From: Xanthocytophaga flava | Lineage (GTDB): Bacteria; Bacteroidota; Bacteroidia; Cytophagales; 172606-1 | Length of the DNA: 64,000 bases | Reading direction: 5' to 3' | NCBI GenBank assembly: GCA_030068525.1 | Contig: JASJOS010000003.1 | Location: forward strand, 310,001-374,000 | In this document: piece after piece, positions 36,508 through 45,642 of the stretch | Layout of the letters: every line of letters starts with the position of its first letter | How positions within the stretch are numbered: the first letter of the stretch is position 1 | Program-made: the position numbers and the translations under genes | Notes under the pieces: model-generated | Told to the model about the DNA's origin: nothing | Database searches by the model: none | What the model saw: only the letters and a program-made list of their open reading frames with translations

Positions 36508-39387
36508 ATGAAGTATATAGTAAAGATTTTTGTTTTATGGCTACTCTATGTTCCAGTAGCTCTGTTCGCCCAATCCACCAGCAATCAGGAATCTTTGCTA
36601 TTGAATGGCAAGTGGGATTTTCGTATTGATCCGGAAAACATAGGTGAGGAACGAGGATGGCATACCTCTGGTTTTCAGGCGATAGGCTGGGATACAATGG
36701 AAGTTCCAGGTAATTGGGACCTATACAATCAGTATGCAACCTATAGTGGCAAAGGATGGTATCGTCGTTCGATAGAGATACCTGCCAGTTGGCAGGGCAA
36801 AACTATCCGTTTGGCATTTGAAGCAGTCTACCACGATGCAAAGGTCTGGCTTGATGGCACCTTACTTGGTCAAAGCCATAGCGGCTTTTTCCCATTTGAA
36901 TTTGACATTACCAAACTCATAAAGTCCGGTCAGCGAAGTACACTGGTAGTATGTGCTGATAACACGTTCCGGCGTGGGGCTATCTGGAACTGGGGTGGCA
37001 TTCGTCGACCAGTGTCCCTTATTGCAACTAATCCAGTACATATTGAACAAATACATATTCTGCCAGTTGCTGATTTGAAAAGCGCTACTGCTTCTGTGAC
37101 TGTTAAGTTACGGATCAAAAACAATACCGATCAACCTCAATCAGTAAAATGCGACATTGTTCTCAAAGATAAAAGTGGACATATACTAAAGGCCAGTAAA
37201 AATTTATCACTTTCTCTAACCATACCTGCTCAAAGCAGTCAGGAATATAGTGTGCAAACATCAATACCAAAAAGTGACACCCACTTATGGCATTTTGATG
37301 ATCCGTATTTGTATACAGCTCAGGCCACACTTTATATGGCAAATACACTTTCTGGTAAGCAACCCAACAAATTGACTAATACTCTACCATTACTTCATAT
37401 GGTGAGTGACCGGTTTGGGATTCGTAAAGTAGAAATTGATGGTCTGAGTGTAAAGCTTAATGGCGAGCTGGTACGGTTAATGGGCTATAACTGGGTACCT
37501 GATGACAGAACCACTGGCAATACGCTGCCTGCATGGCGATACCGCCAGGATATTGACTTGATGAAAAAATCAGGTGCGAATATGGCACGCCTCTCACATT
37601 TACCATTGCCCAAAGAAGTGCTTGATTATCTGGACGAAAAAGGGATGCTGGTATTTAGTGAAATACCACTCTGGGGACGTGACCAGCTCGTAGATCCAGA
37701 CAATCCACTCCCTAAACAATGGTTGAAAACTTTAGTCAGCCAGCAATTCAACCACCCTTCGGTTATTGGCTGGTGTGTAGGCAATGAAATTGGTTTTATC
37801 GGGGCCAATCCCAAAGTGCTTGAGTACGTTGAGTCTGCTATTGGGTATGTAAAAAAGCAGCTTGACAGTTCACGTCTAGTAGTGTATGTCAGTAATTCAG
37901 CGGATATACAACAGCGCGATCCGGTACAGTTTTCAGATATGATTCTTCTTAATAAATATGGAGACTTAGGTACCAATGCGGATAAGGCACACCAGAAGCA
38001 TCCGGGAAAGCCTCTATTTTACTCTGAATATGGTTACAACCTTACTGGCGAGACTCCAGACCAGGGTGTAATCAATGGCGCTAAAATGTTGAATGACATA
38101 CGAGACCGTGACTATCTGATGGGTGGTGCGTTGTGGACTTTCAATGATTACCGCAGCCATTGGCAGGCTCATCAATCCTGGAATACGGTACCCTCTGGCA
38201 ACCGATCCTGGGGAGTGGTCAATGTATACCGCCAGCCTAAGCAAGCCTATGAAATCTTCCGTCGCCAGTACGCTCCTATTCGTTCACTGGCAGCCTCAGG
38301 TACGGGTAAGTCTGTAACAATTAGCATTGAACCCAGAACTGTACTTGATCTACCTGCTTATACATTGAAAAATTATACACTGGTCTGGCAGGCAACAGAT
38401 AGCCAAGATCGCTACTTAGATGGTGGCTTTACAACTCTTCCTACTATCGCTCCTGGAAGTAAAGCCTTCCAACAATCTATTACCTGGAAGGCTGCTTCTA
38501 CTCAGATTGCCAAGACTACCTATACATTACTTTCGCCAACGGGGTATGCTGTTTATGACACAACCGTATATCTGCAAAAGCCTACCCCACCTGTTATAAA
38601 GCAAATGATTACGGGTGAAGGAGGGGTACGCATCCTGTTTGATAAAGTAGCTTCTGCTCAGCAGTACTTTCTTCGTTATGGCAAAACCGATTTTTCATCT
38701 GTCAGCGATACAACTACCCATCATTTTATCGATATCAGCAAATTAGAAGCTGGTCAATCATATCAGTTCCAGCTAGTGGCAATTAATGCCGCAGGTGAAA
38801 GTATACCCTCTGCTACGGCAAAGACCACCCCAGAAAGTCAATTGCTACCTCCTATAGTCTGGCATACTGAAGCAGCCAATAATGCTTTCTTTATTGGATA
38901 TAGCTACGCCAACTATGATTATCTCTACCAGATTCGTTACGGGACAGACCCAGCCAATGAAGATACATGGAAGTCGTTAAAAGTAACTACCAAAGGCATG
39001 TGCCGCATACCGAATTTGCAAAATGGCCAGACCTATTATTTCCGCATGAAACGTACCGATCAGGCATATGTAGAAAGTGGATGGTCTGAAATGCATAGTA
39101 TAGTGTTATCTGGCAATAATGATCCTCAAGTGGTAGAAGCTAAGGCAGTCCTACGTTCAGGATCGAAGGCTGTGATCGCCATTCACCCAGTTCCACAAGC
39201 AGCCGGATACCAGATTAGGTATCAACAAGATGGTAAAACACAAACCATTATCATCCTAGGCTCGTCACTGGACTATTTACCAATTGATGGACTCAAGCCG
39301 GGAAAGAACTATTCGTTTCAGGTTTCTACACTTGGACAAGAAAGTTCAGGGATTGTGCACAAAGCATTCACACAGATAGGAAATTAA
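36508..39387 (+). CDS. Secreted glycoside hydrolase family 2 enzyme with C-terminal fibronectin type III domains
   Basis: The protein has 959 residues from the ATG at 36508 (a GTG lies one codon upstream) and a signal peptide ending near residue 20 (PVALFAQ). The GH2 jelly-roll sugar-binding domain follows (NGKWDFRIDPENIG to SHSGFFPFEFDI), then the immunoglobulin-like domain and the TIM barrel with acid/base Glu427 in GWCVGNEIG and nucleophile Glu507 in FYSEYGYN. About 250 C-terminal residues form two to three FnIII-like domains. Family members cleave beta-galactosides, beta-glucuronides or beta-mannosides with retention; specificity is not clear. It belongs to the polysaccharide locus. Confidence 0.93.
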   Translation: MKYIVKIFVLWLLYVPVALFAQSTSNQESLLLNGKWDFRIDPENIGEERGWHTSGFQAIGWDTMEVPGNWDLYNQYATYSGKGWYRRSIEIPASWQGKTIRLAFEAVYHDAKVWLDGTLLGQSHSGFFPFEFDITKLIKSGQRSTLVVCADNTFRRGAIWNWGGIRRPVSLIATNPVHIEQIHILPVADLKSATASVTVKLRIKNNTDQPQSVKCDIVLKDKSGHILKASKNLSLSLTIPAQSSQEYSVQTSIPKSDTHLWHFDDPYLYTAQATLYMANTLSGKQPNKLTNTLPLLHMVSDRFGIRKVEIDGLSVKLNGELVRLMGYNWVPDDRTTGNTLPAWRYRQDIDLMKKSGANMARLSHLPLPKEVLDYLDEKGMLVFSEIPLWGRDQLVDPDNPLPKQWLKTLVSQQFNHPSVIGWCVGNEIGFIGANPKVLEYVESAIGYVKKQLDSSRLVVYVSNSADIQQRDPVQFSDMILLNKYGDLGTNADKAHQKHPGKPLFYSEYGYNLTGETPDQGVINGAKMLNDIRDRDYLMGGALWTFNDYRSHWQAHQSWNTVPSGNRSWGVVNVYRQPKQAYEIFRRQYAPIRSLAASGTGKSVTISIEPRTVLDLPAYTLKNYTLVWQATDSQDRYLDGGFTTLPTIAPGSKAFQQSITWKAASTQIAKTTYTLLSPTGYAVYDTTVYLQKPTPPVIKQMITGEGGVRILFDKVASAQQYFLRYGKTDFSSVSDTTTHHFIDISKLEAGQSYQFQLVAINAAGESIPSATAKTTPESQLLPPIVWHTEAANNAFFIGYSYANYDYLYQIRYGTDPANEDTWKSLKVTTKGMCRIPNLQNGQTYYFRMKRTDQAYVESGWSEMHSIVLSGNNDPQVVEAKAVLRSGSKAVIAIHPVPQAAGYQIRYQQDGKTQTIIILGSSLDYLPIDGLKPGKNYSFQVSTLGQESSGIVHKAFTQIGN

Positions 39388-39467
39388 TTAAAAGTTAGAC
39401 TCTGCTATTTTAAAGATACAATTCTTCTGGCCTGTCGGCCAGCCAAATCCGTTTTCTATTCAAAGCT

Positions 39468-41750
39468 ATGATAAAGCAAGACGCAACAGATCATCGACAA
39501 TTACATATTGAGTCATACCAGGCTGATCTGGTTGTAGTCGGGGGTGGACTCTCCGGCACATGTTGTGCCATTACTGCCGCCCGTGCCGGCATCCAGGTCA
39601 TTCTGGTACAGGACCGCCCTGTACTGGGTGGCAACTCTTCCAGTGAAGTTCGATTGTGGGTGTTGGGCGCTACCTCTCATATGGGAAATAACAATCGATG
39701 GGCCCGCGAAGGTGGTGTAATTGATGAGATTCTACTGGAAAATACATACCGAAACCCAGAAGGAAACCCGGTTATTTTTGATACTGTACTACTCGAAAAA
39801 GTAATGCTGGAGCCTAACATCAGATTACTACTCAATACGGCTGTTTTTGATGTAACAAAATCCAATGCTCAGACTATAAGCAGTGTTAAGGCATTTTGCA
39901 GTCAGAACGGGACACTTTATGAGCTTTCAGCGCCGCTGTTCTGTGATGCATCCGGAGACGGAGTAGTTGCCTTTGGTGTGGGTGCTGCCTTTCGCATGGG
40001 AGCTGAGTCTACAACAGAATTTGGCGAAAAATTTGCCCCATCCACTGAATATGGCGAGTTGTTGGGTCATTCAATTTATTTTTATACCAAAGATACTGGC
40101 AAGTCAGTGCGTTTTGTGCCTCCTGCCTATGCCCTACAGGATATTACTCAGATTCCCCGCTATCGCCGATTTACGGCCAAAGAACAAGGCTGTCAGCTTT
40201 GGTGGCTTGAATATGGCGGACGACTTGATACAGTACACGATACCGAAGCGATCAAGTGGGAACTCTGGAAAGTTGTTTATGGTGTATGGCACTATATCAA
40301 AAACTCAGGCAACTTCCCTGAGGCTGATACCATGACACTTGAATGGGTGGGCACTATTCCCGGCAAACGGGAAAGCCGTCGCTTTGAAGGAGATTACATG
40401 ATCTGTCAGCAGGATATTGTTGAACAAAGAACGCATTATGACGCCGTTGCTTTTGGTGGATGGAGCATTGACCTGCACCCAGCCGATGGCGTATTTTCTG
40501 AAAAACCTGGCTGTAATCAATGGCATAGCAAAGGTATTTACCAGATTCCTTACCGTTGCCTTTACAGTCGTAATATTACCAATCTGTTTATTGCAGGCCG
40601 TATCATTAGTGCCACGCATGTTGCCTTTGGCTCTACACGGGTGATGGGAACGAGTGCCTATGGAGCCCAGGCTGCAGGTATGGCGGCTGCTTTATGTTAT
40701 AAAGGTCAGTTAGTACCCCGCCAGCTCACAGAAATAGATCATATAAAAGTATTGCAGAACGAGTTACAAAAAACAGGACAGTACATTCCTGGATTTAAGT
40801 TAGTTGATCCTGCGGATTTGGTACAAAATGCTCAGATTAGTGCCTCCAGCGAACTTGTATTGACTGAACTACCTACCAACGGAGAGTGGTTTGCTCTGCA
40901 GGACAGTGCAGCTCAGCTCTTACCTCTGCGCTCAGGAACACCTATGCCAGAAATTGTTACCTGGGTACATGCCAGTGCTGATACAGAGCTCGTGGTTGAA
41001 CTTCGGTGTTCTGGTAACGCCACTAATCACACACCTGAGGTAATCTTAAGCAGACAGAGCATTTATATACAATCGGGCAGACGAAGCATTCATTTGAATT
41101 TTAATGTCAGTGTTGAAGAAGACACCTATGTGTTTATATGCTTTCTCAAAAACTCACTGATCGAAATGTGTTATAGTAATGTACGGATTTCTGGAATCCT
41201 ATCTGCTTTCAATAAAACTAATCCGGCTGTGTCTAATTATGGCAAGCAGCAGCCAGTGGAAGACTTGGGAGTAGATGCATTTGAGTTTTGGTGTCCGGAT
41301 CGTCGTCCTAATGGCAAAAACATTGCTATGCAAATTAATCCAGGCATTGCTTTATTTAAGGCAGATAATGTTCGTAATGGTATTGCTCGTCCTACAAATC
41401 AACCCAATGCCTGGATAGCCGATTTGACTGATGAAAAGCCCACCCTTTTACTTGAATGGCCAGATATACAAACTATTCGAAAAATAGAACTCAGCTTTGA
41501 CACCGATTTTGATCATCCGCTGGAAACAGTTCTCATGCAACATCCCGAAACCATCATGCCATTTTGTATTCAGGACTTCTCGTTGTGTAATGATCGGAAT
41601 GAACGGATCTATGAAAAACAGGGCAATTACCAAACACGTCATACTATTCAGTTTTATACTCCTATTTATACCCGCCAGTTAAAACTACATCTACAAAAAT
41701 CTCATCAGACGGTAGCTGTATCACTTATGGAAATTCGCTGCTATCAATGA
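39468..41750 (+). CDS. FAD-dependent oxidoreductase with C-terminal beta domain
   Basis: The 760-residue protein has no signal peptide and begins with a dinucleotide-binding motif VVVGGGLSGTCCAITAARAG (22-41) followed by LVQDRPVLGGNSSSEVRLWVLG, as in the FAD_oxidored (PF12831) group. An FAD-binding CDASGDGVVAFG motif and an IAGRIISATHVAFGSTRVMGT segment near the end of the flavin domain (about residues 370-400) support this. The last 280 residues are beta-rich. Such proteins recur in Bacteroidota and Planctomycetes carbohydrate loci, but their reaction is not established. It probably acts in the cytoplasm on the imported product. It is the last gene of the locus. Confidence 0.87.
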   Translation: MIKQDATDHRQLHIESYQADLVVVGGGLSGTCCAITAARAGIQVILVQDRPVLGGNSSSEVRLWVLGATSHMGNNNRWAREGGVIDEILLENTYRNPEGNPVIFDTVLLEKVMLEPNIRLLLNTAVFDVTKSNAQTISSVKAFCSQNGTLYELSAPLFCDASGDGVVAFGVGAAFRMGAESTTEFGEKFAPSTEYGELLGHSIYFYTKDTGKSVRFVPPAYALQDITQIPRYRRFTAKEQGCQLWWLEYGGRLDTVHDTEAIKWELWKVVYGVWHYIKNSGNFPEADTMTLEWVGTIPGKRESRRFEGDYMICQQDIVEQRTHYDAVAFGGWSIDLHPADGVFSEKPGCNQWHSKGIYQIPYRCLYSRNITNLFIAGRIISATHVAFGSTRVMGTSAYGAQAAGMAAALCYKGQLVPRQLTEIDHIKVLQNELQKTGQYIPGFKLVDPADLVQNAQISASSELVLTELPTNGEWFALQDSAAQLLPLRSGTPMPEIVTWVHASADTELVVELRCSGNATNHTPEVILSRQSIYIQSGRRSIHLNFNVSVEEDTYVFICFLKNSLIEMCYSNVRISGILSAFNKTNPAVSNYGKQQPVEDLGVDAFEFWCPDRRPNGKNIAMQINPGIALFKADNVRNGIARPTNQPNAWIADLTDEKPTLLLEWPDIQTIRKIELSFDTDFDHPLETVLMQHPETIMPFCIQDFSLCNDRNERIYEKQGNYQTRHTIQFYTPIYTRQLKLHLQKSHQTVAVSLMEIRCYQ

Positions 41751-41820
41751 TATAAAGGATGTGATGATAAAAGTATCAACTTATCAAAAAGTAAAAATGG
41801 ATTTTCTTTAAGCAAAGGCA

Positions 41821-41936
41821 TTCTTTGACTTAGTGAAAAAATGAAAAGCTTTTGCGGATCAGGCTTACCTAATCCGTCAAAAACAAAAACCCTCTGAATA
41901 TCAGAGGGTTTTATCATTAACTTGTGGAGCTGGAGG
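41821..41936. repeat. Left direct repeat: copy of ssrA 3' end and its downstream region (attL candidate)
   Basis: This stretch resembles 47694-47815. Shared identical blocks are TTCTTTGACTTAGTG (41821-41835), CCTAATCCGTCA (41868-41879) and a 21-bp core (41916-41936) that contains the last 13 bases of the tmRNA gene. A terminator hairpin lies at the same relative place in both copies. The copy lacks the rest of tmRNA, so it fits the left boundary of an element integrated at ssrA. Confidence 0.75.
41886..41912. terminator. Hairpin terminator, remnant of the ancestral ssrA terminator
   Basis: A 12-bp stem (41886-41897 with 41901-41912, ACCCTCTGA core) has a 3-nt loop and A/T tracts on both sides. 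It can end the polysaccharide-locus transcript. Its position relative to the tmRNA 3' copy matches the hairpin at 47767-47789. Confidence 0.75.
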
Positions 41937-42065
41937 ATCTCTAACAAAGTCGGATAACAAACAGAAAACCGCTTATTCTGGCTAAAAAGGGCTTTTTTGT
42001 CTATAAATGTCTATGATTGTAGCTAAAAAATCACTATATTCATCACCAGTACCGTCACCTGTTAG

Positions 42066-43224
42066 GTGACTAACTTTCATCAACGGCAGATTCAGGATGA
42101 TGCGCTATTGTTCAACGAGCAAAAGCAGAAAGAGCTTGAAAAGGCGGGAAACGAAGAAGTGCAGATCCAAACCGAGATTGAAAGAATCAAGCTGCAAACC
42201 ATCAAGCAGTCATCCGAGGCACAACGAACCATTCAGGAGGCCAACTTCGCGGCTACAAAGTCGTTTGTGGACGGGGTGAGCGGGCTTTTTCAGATACTGG
42301 CAGCCAATCAGGAGGACGCGACCGAACTGGCCAGAATCGCAGCCCTTGCCCAGATTGCCATTGATACCGCATCAGCCATTGCAACACTGGTACCCACAGC
42401 GGTAAAGGTTCCCTCGGAGGCTGCATCCGTTGCGGACCAGCGGCACCAGCCGTATACGGAGCGGTGTACGCATCAACCCTGGCATCGGGCATTGCGTCCA
42501 TAGTGGTCAATATCACCAAGGCTACCGAACTTCTGCAATTTGAGCAAGGCGGACTGATTGATCCAAGAGGGCAAGGCATTACCCTTATCTTGTCCCATAT
42601 CTTTTCTGGAAAAAAGGTCTGTAAATAAATAAAAACTCTCTCCCTGCCCTCCTGAAAGGAACTTGTGACAAATAGAGCCTTTCTTGGTGTTTGAGCTAAA
42701 GAATATTCTCCAGTCGGAGAGGCCGCCGGTCTTGTCAAGAGTTCCTTTCAGGTGGACAAAAAGGGTGTAAGGGCTCAAAAAAGAGATTATCCCTTAAAAG
42801 CTGCAAAAGTGAAAAAGTTATGGGACAGGATAAGGGTATTACCTTAGGTGGCAAGCGTCACGCGCAGGGAGGCACCAAGATTCTGATTGAAGGGCAGGGA
42901 ATGATTGAAGCGGAGAAAGGAGAAGTATTGACCATTGTCAAGCGCAGCGATTCAGCGAAACTATCTGCTTTGTCTCAAACCAATGTTGCAAGAGGCGGTG
43001 TAAGCTTCATGGAACAAGGAGACATCAGCACAATAGGAGCGGCCATTACTGCCAATGCAGGCAGTCAGTTGGTAAAGGGGATCAGCTTTGATTACGTGCA
43101 GTTTGCCAAAGTTCTGGAACAAATGCCAGCTCCCATTACCAGGCTGACAGATATTGAACGGGTGCAAGGTAATAAGAATCGTGTGGTGAACAAAGGCAAC
43201 ATCAGGCCCATTAAACGGGGATAG
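42066..43224 (+). pseudogene. Phage tail tape-measure protein C-terminal remnant, frameshifted and interrupted
   Basis: The first part (about 42066-42434) encodes a charged helix (NEQKQKELEKAGNEEVQ) and ATKSFVDGVSGLFQILAAN, typical of the end of tape-measure proteins. A one-base deletion near 42434 shifts the frame; the next frame continues GPAAPAVYGAVYASTLASG and GGLIDPRGQGITL. There the MITE-like element at 42580-42838 is inserted. After it the protein resumes as GITLGGKRHAQGGTKILIEG and ends in a basic tail at 43224. The N-terminal bulk of the original protein is missing. Base composition is more GC-rich than the neighbours. The tape-measure protein sets phage tail length; this copy cannot function. 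Confidence 0.7.
42580..42838. mobile_element. 259-bp MITE-like element with 20-bp terminal inverted repeats
   Basis: The ends TACCCTTATC(T)TGTCCCATA (42580-42599) and the inverse at 42819-42838 match at 19 of 20 positions. A second inner inverted repeat (42651-42671 with 42732-42752, CCTGAAAGGAAC core) makes the element highly self-complementary. ATTACC-like sequence occurs at both junctions, consistent with a target duplication. It splits the tape-measure reading frame between RGQGITL and GITLGGK. A minus-strand frame across it faintly resembles part of an IS4-type transposase, suggesting an internally deleted insertion sequence; that point is weak. Confidence 0.68.
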
Positions 43225-43613
43225 TTATAAAAGCAAACAGCCCGGCATAAAGTCGGGCTGTTGTGGGATTACATCGTTTCTAAGATTGTAGCCACCTCCC
43301 ACAACAGAACTGTAGGTTTCGTATAATTTACATGAGTAGTTTATTTAAAAGAGTTATTTTGCCAACCCATTACAAAACCGCACATCTTCCATGAAAGAAA
43401 AATATGGTCTGTCCCTTAATTTAAATAAGGAAAGAGACTTTTCAATCGCTGAACCAACTATTGGAATTTCTACAAGAAAACAATGCGACTGGTGATACGA
43501 ACCACATATTAACAATTAACAAGCCTGGATAAATTCGGATGGTGTGCTTGGCAACACGAAGGCAACTATTTTCACATACGTAAAGAAATCGGAAAATAAT
43601 GTAAAATCTATTT
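43225..43613. other. Non-coding stretch inside the element
   Basis: Apart from the hairpin at 43236-43262 I see no gene here. It should contain the promoter of the acyltransferase gene. Confidence 0.45.
43236..43262 (+). terminator. Hairpin terminator after the tape-measure remnant
   Basis: A perfect 9-bp stem (43236-43244 with 43254-43262, AACAGCCCG and its complement) has a 9-nt loop, 12 bp past the stop. The following U-tract is weak. Confidence 0.6.
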
Positions 43614-44696
43614 ATGAATACATCCACAATCAGACCACTAGTAAAAGAAAGACTCTCTGCTATCAACGGACTTCGGGGCATAGCTATCTTAATGGTTATT
43701 TGTCACCATACCTTAAGCTATACAGTTTCCAAATCTTTACATATCTTTCGAATGGTCCATAATGGCTGGACAGGCGTGAATTTATTCTTTATCTTATCCG
43801 GGTTTGTACTTTACAGGCCTTATTTTCTGGGTGAGCGTCACTTTAATACCTGGCAAGATGTAAAATGGTTTTACAAACATCGGTTTTACAGATTATATCC
43901 ATTGTTTGCCCTGAATGTTCTGATATCGGTGAGTATGAATTCACCCATTTCATGGACTTTTCTCAAATCAGGCTTATTGTCACTTACAACTCTGACCCAA
44001 TTTACAACAGACAATTTCTTTCCCATCATTAATCCAGTACTCTGGAGTCTGATGCTCGAGATTTGGTTCAGTGTGTTTTTCCCTTTGCTGATTTTACTAA
44101 TTAACCGCTTCGGATTCTCCTCAGTACTTGTCAGTTCGCTAATTATTGCCCTGGTGTTTCGTTTAGTGGGGTATCGTTTTGAGTTCTCTTCCTCCATTTA
44201 TGTGACTCCTTTCAAAGACAACTTTTTCGCCAGACTGGATGATTTTGTAGCAGGTATGCTGGTTGTCAGACTTTATTACCAGCATACACAGATTAAAGCC
44301 TGGCCATTAACGATTGTTTCCCTACTGGCGCTGCTGGCATCATTTCACTTATGGGATATGCGGGCTTTGAATCAATTGCCCGATTACATTATGCCTTTTT
44401 TAAACATTCTGATTATCGTCGGATTCTGCGGTTTAACCTTGTCTGCGTTACAGACAAAATCATTTCTCTGGTATATATTTTCGTTCAAGCCATTGCAATT
44501 GACAGGTATGATGTGTTACTCAATCTATCTATGGCACTTTTTGATTCACGTAAAGATTGAGGGTCTACCCGGTAGTGTAAATTACCTGATATATGCTGTT
44601 ATTGTTTTTTGCATATCTGCCTTAACTTATCGCTATATAGAGTTTGGTAGCACCAAAGATTATCGAAAACTGTTTCTTCTTGATGATACTAAATAG
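43614..44696 (+). CDS. Acyltransferase family 3 membrane protein (OafA/YrhL-like)
   Basis: The 360-residue protein begins with RLSAINGLRGIAILMVICHHTL, the usual acyltransferase_3 opening with the conserved His pair in CHH. It has about ten membrane helices, WTGVNLFFILSGFVLYRPYF, and a late YSIYLWHFLIHVKI segment. Family members O-acetylate or otherwise acylate surface sugars. It is the only gene of the ssrA-flanked element that looks fully intact, so it may be useful cargo (surface modification can change phage sensitivity or antigenicity), though that role is inference. Start ATG at 43614. Confidence 0.88.
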   Translation: MNTSTIRPLVKERLSAINGLRGIAILMVICHHTLSYTVSKSLHIFRMVHNGWTGVNLFFILSGFVLYRPYFLGERHFNTWQDVKWFYKHRFYRLYPLFALNVLISVSMNSPISWTFLKSGLLSLTTLTQFTTDNFFPIINPVLWSLMLEIWFSVFFPLLILLINRFGFSSVLVSSLIIALVFRLVGYRFEFSSSIYVTPFKDNFFARLDDFVAGMLVVRLYYQHTQIKAWPLTIVSLLALLASFHLWDMRALNQLPDYIMPFLNILIIVGFCGLTLSALQTKSFLWYIFSFKPLQLTGMMCYSIYLWHFLIHVKIEGLPGSVNYLIYAVIVFCISALTYRYIEFGSTKDYRKLFLLDDTK

Positions 44697-44756
44697 CACC
44701 AAAGAATTGTCTTTTATTAGCTAAAAAATGCCTAGTGCGAATGGTGGCACTAACTC

Positions 44757-44801
44757 TTACAGACTTCCGGCGTTACCTTTGGTAACTGCGAAAGGCTGTA
44801 A
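44757..44801. repeat. Imperfect hairpin with GTTACC-ttt-GGTAAC apex
   Basis: Outer arms TTACAG (44757-44762) and CTGTAA (44796-44801) pair, inner arms GTTACC (44772-44777) and GGTAAC (44781-44786) pair, and several of the bases between also pair (17 of 21 positions by hand). It starts about 60 bp after the acyltransferase stop. It could be a structural RNA element, a protein site or a weak terminator. Confidence 0.5.
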
Positions 44802-45357
44802 ACTTCACAAAGCATCTGCACTATGCATAATTGTCTGACAATCAGATTCTCAAAATTTGGTGAACAATGGACCAGATTTGGGCCATGGTAGACATGGCTC
44901 AAAATTGAGCTATCATTATCAGGCAGCTACAATGACTGCTCAGATTTGAGGGATAGTGCAGAATTGCTTTATGTCTGGCTGTACTCAAGTTTAAGTAAAT
45001 GTTGACTATCCATCATTTGCAAAAAGTGAGATTTCACCAATTGCCAGAATTCAAATTTGAATCCTAAAGCATGTCCATTTGCTGGATACCCGCGTTTGAC
45101 AAAATTGTCAAGTGAGCAAGGGCCCAAAAGTAGATGATCCTGATTTGGATGAACCTGTTAGTGAGTAGTTTATAATTGTAGACAGGTCTAAGGTTATGAT
45201 TGTCGATGCACCGACGTTTACGACCAGAGGAAAGTTTACACTTGTGATTTCGGAGATTTACGAATTTGCAGCTTACTGATAATCATAGTATTGAGGTACT
45301 GTAATACTGAATTACACTATATATGCATGCCACCACTTCAGTACTTCACTACTGGAT

Positions 45358-45379
45358 CGTTACCCCAATTAGGGTAACG
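45358..45379. repeat. 8-bp inverted repeat CGTTACCC/GGGTAACG
   Basis: CGTTACCC (45358-45365) and GGGTAACG (45372-45379) are perfect inverted copies around a 6-nt spacer. It shares the GTTACC core with the hairpin at 44757-44801, suggesting related sites. Confidence 0.5.
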
Positions 45380-45455
45380 GCATAAACACGGGTTTTTCCG
45401 CTTTTACTACCGTTTTAGTATAAGTACAGGAAAGCATGTATTTATGCTAATATTT

Positions 45456-45626
45456 TTATTTCTTTTTGGGTGCGATGAGTCGTTTGTTGTCGAATGGGTT
45501 GCCGAGTTTGTGCTTGGTGTACTCCTTGCGCTTTCGGGGCACTATCTCGCATTCCCCGTTGAGTATCTTCAGATACATCTCAATGGCTTTGCCTATGTGT
45601 TCGGGTGTGAGGTCTGCCGCTGTCAT
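45456..45626 (-). CDS. Small basic hypothetical protein
   Basis: From the internal ATG at 45626 the protein has 56 residues (MTAADLTPEHIGKAIEMYLKILNGECEIV, shown here over residues 1-29, then a Lys/Arg-rich tail ending in PKKK). It lies 16 bp downstream of the XRE gene on the same strand and probably forms a two-gene unit with it. The basic tail suggests nucleic-acid contact, but no family is recognised. An upstream start at 45677 would overlap the XRE gene and looks less likely. Confidence 0.5.
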   Translation of the reverse strand: MTAADLTPEHIGKAIEMYLKILNGECEIVPRKRKEYTKHKLGNPFDNKRLIAPKKK

Positions 45627-45642
45627 ATATATTGAAGATAAG

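Larger units (their letters stand above)
44697..45455. other. Gene-free stretch of the element with two hairpins and one decayed frame
   Basis: No intact gene. A structured hairpin lies at 44757-44801 and a GTTACC/GGTAAC-type inverted repeat at 45358-45379. A frame at 45112-45279 (SKGPKVDDPDLDEPVSE, stop, then FIIVDRSKVMIVDAP) looks like degraded coding sequence with an in-frame TAG. I cannot identify its parent. Confidence 0.5.

Noticed and set aside
39427-39442. CTGGCC-tgtc-GGCCAG hairpin before the FAD oxidoreductase gene
   Set aside because: Stem is short and no T-tract follows, so I do not call a terminator.
41744-41947. Minus-strand open frame of 67 codons across the left ssrA repeat
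   Set aside because: It reads through the terminator hairpin and the tmRNA copy; start is TTG and there are no protein family features.
42473-42778. 101-codon minus-strand frame over the MITE-like element
   Set aside because: Only a faint similarity to a transposase stretch over part of its length, and it runs into the antisense of the tape-measure remnant; treated as part of the element, not as a gene.
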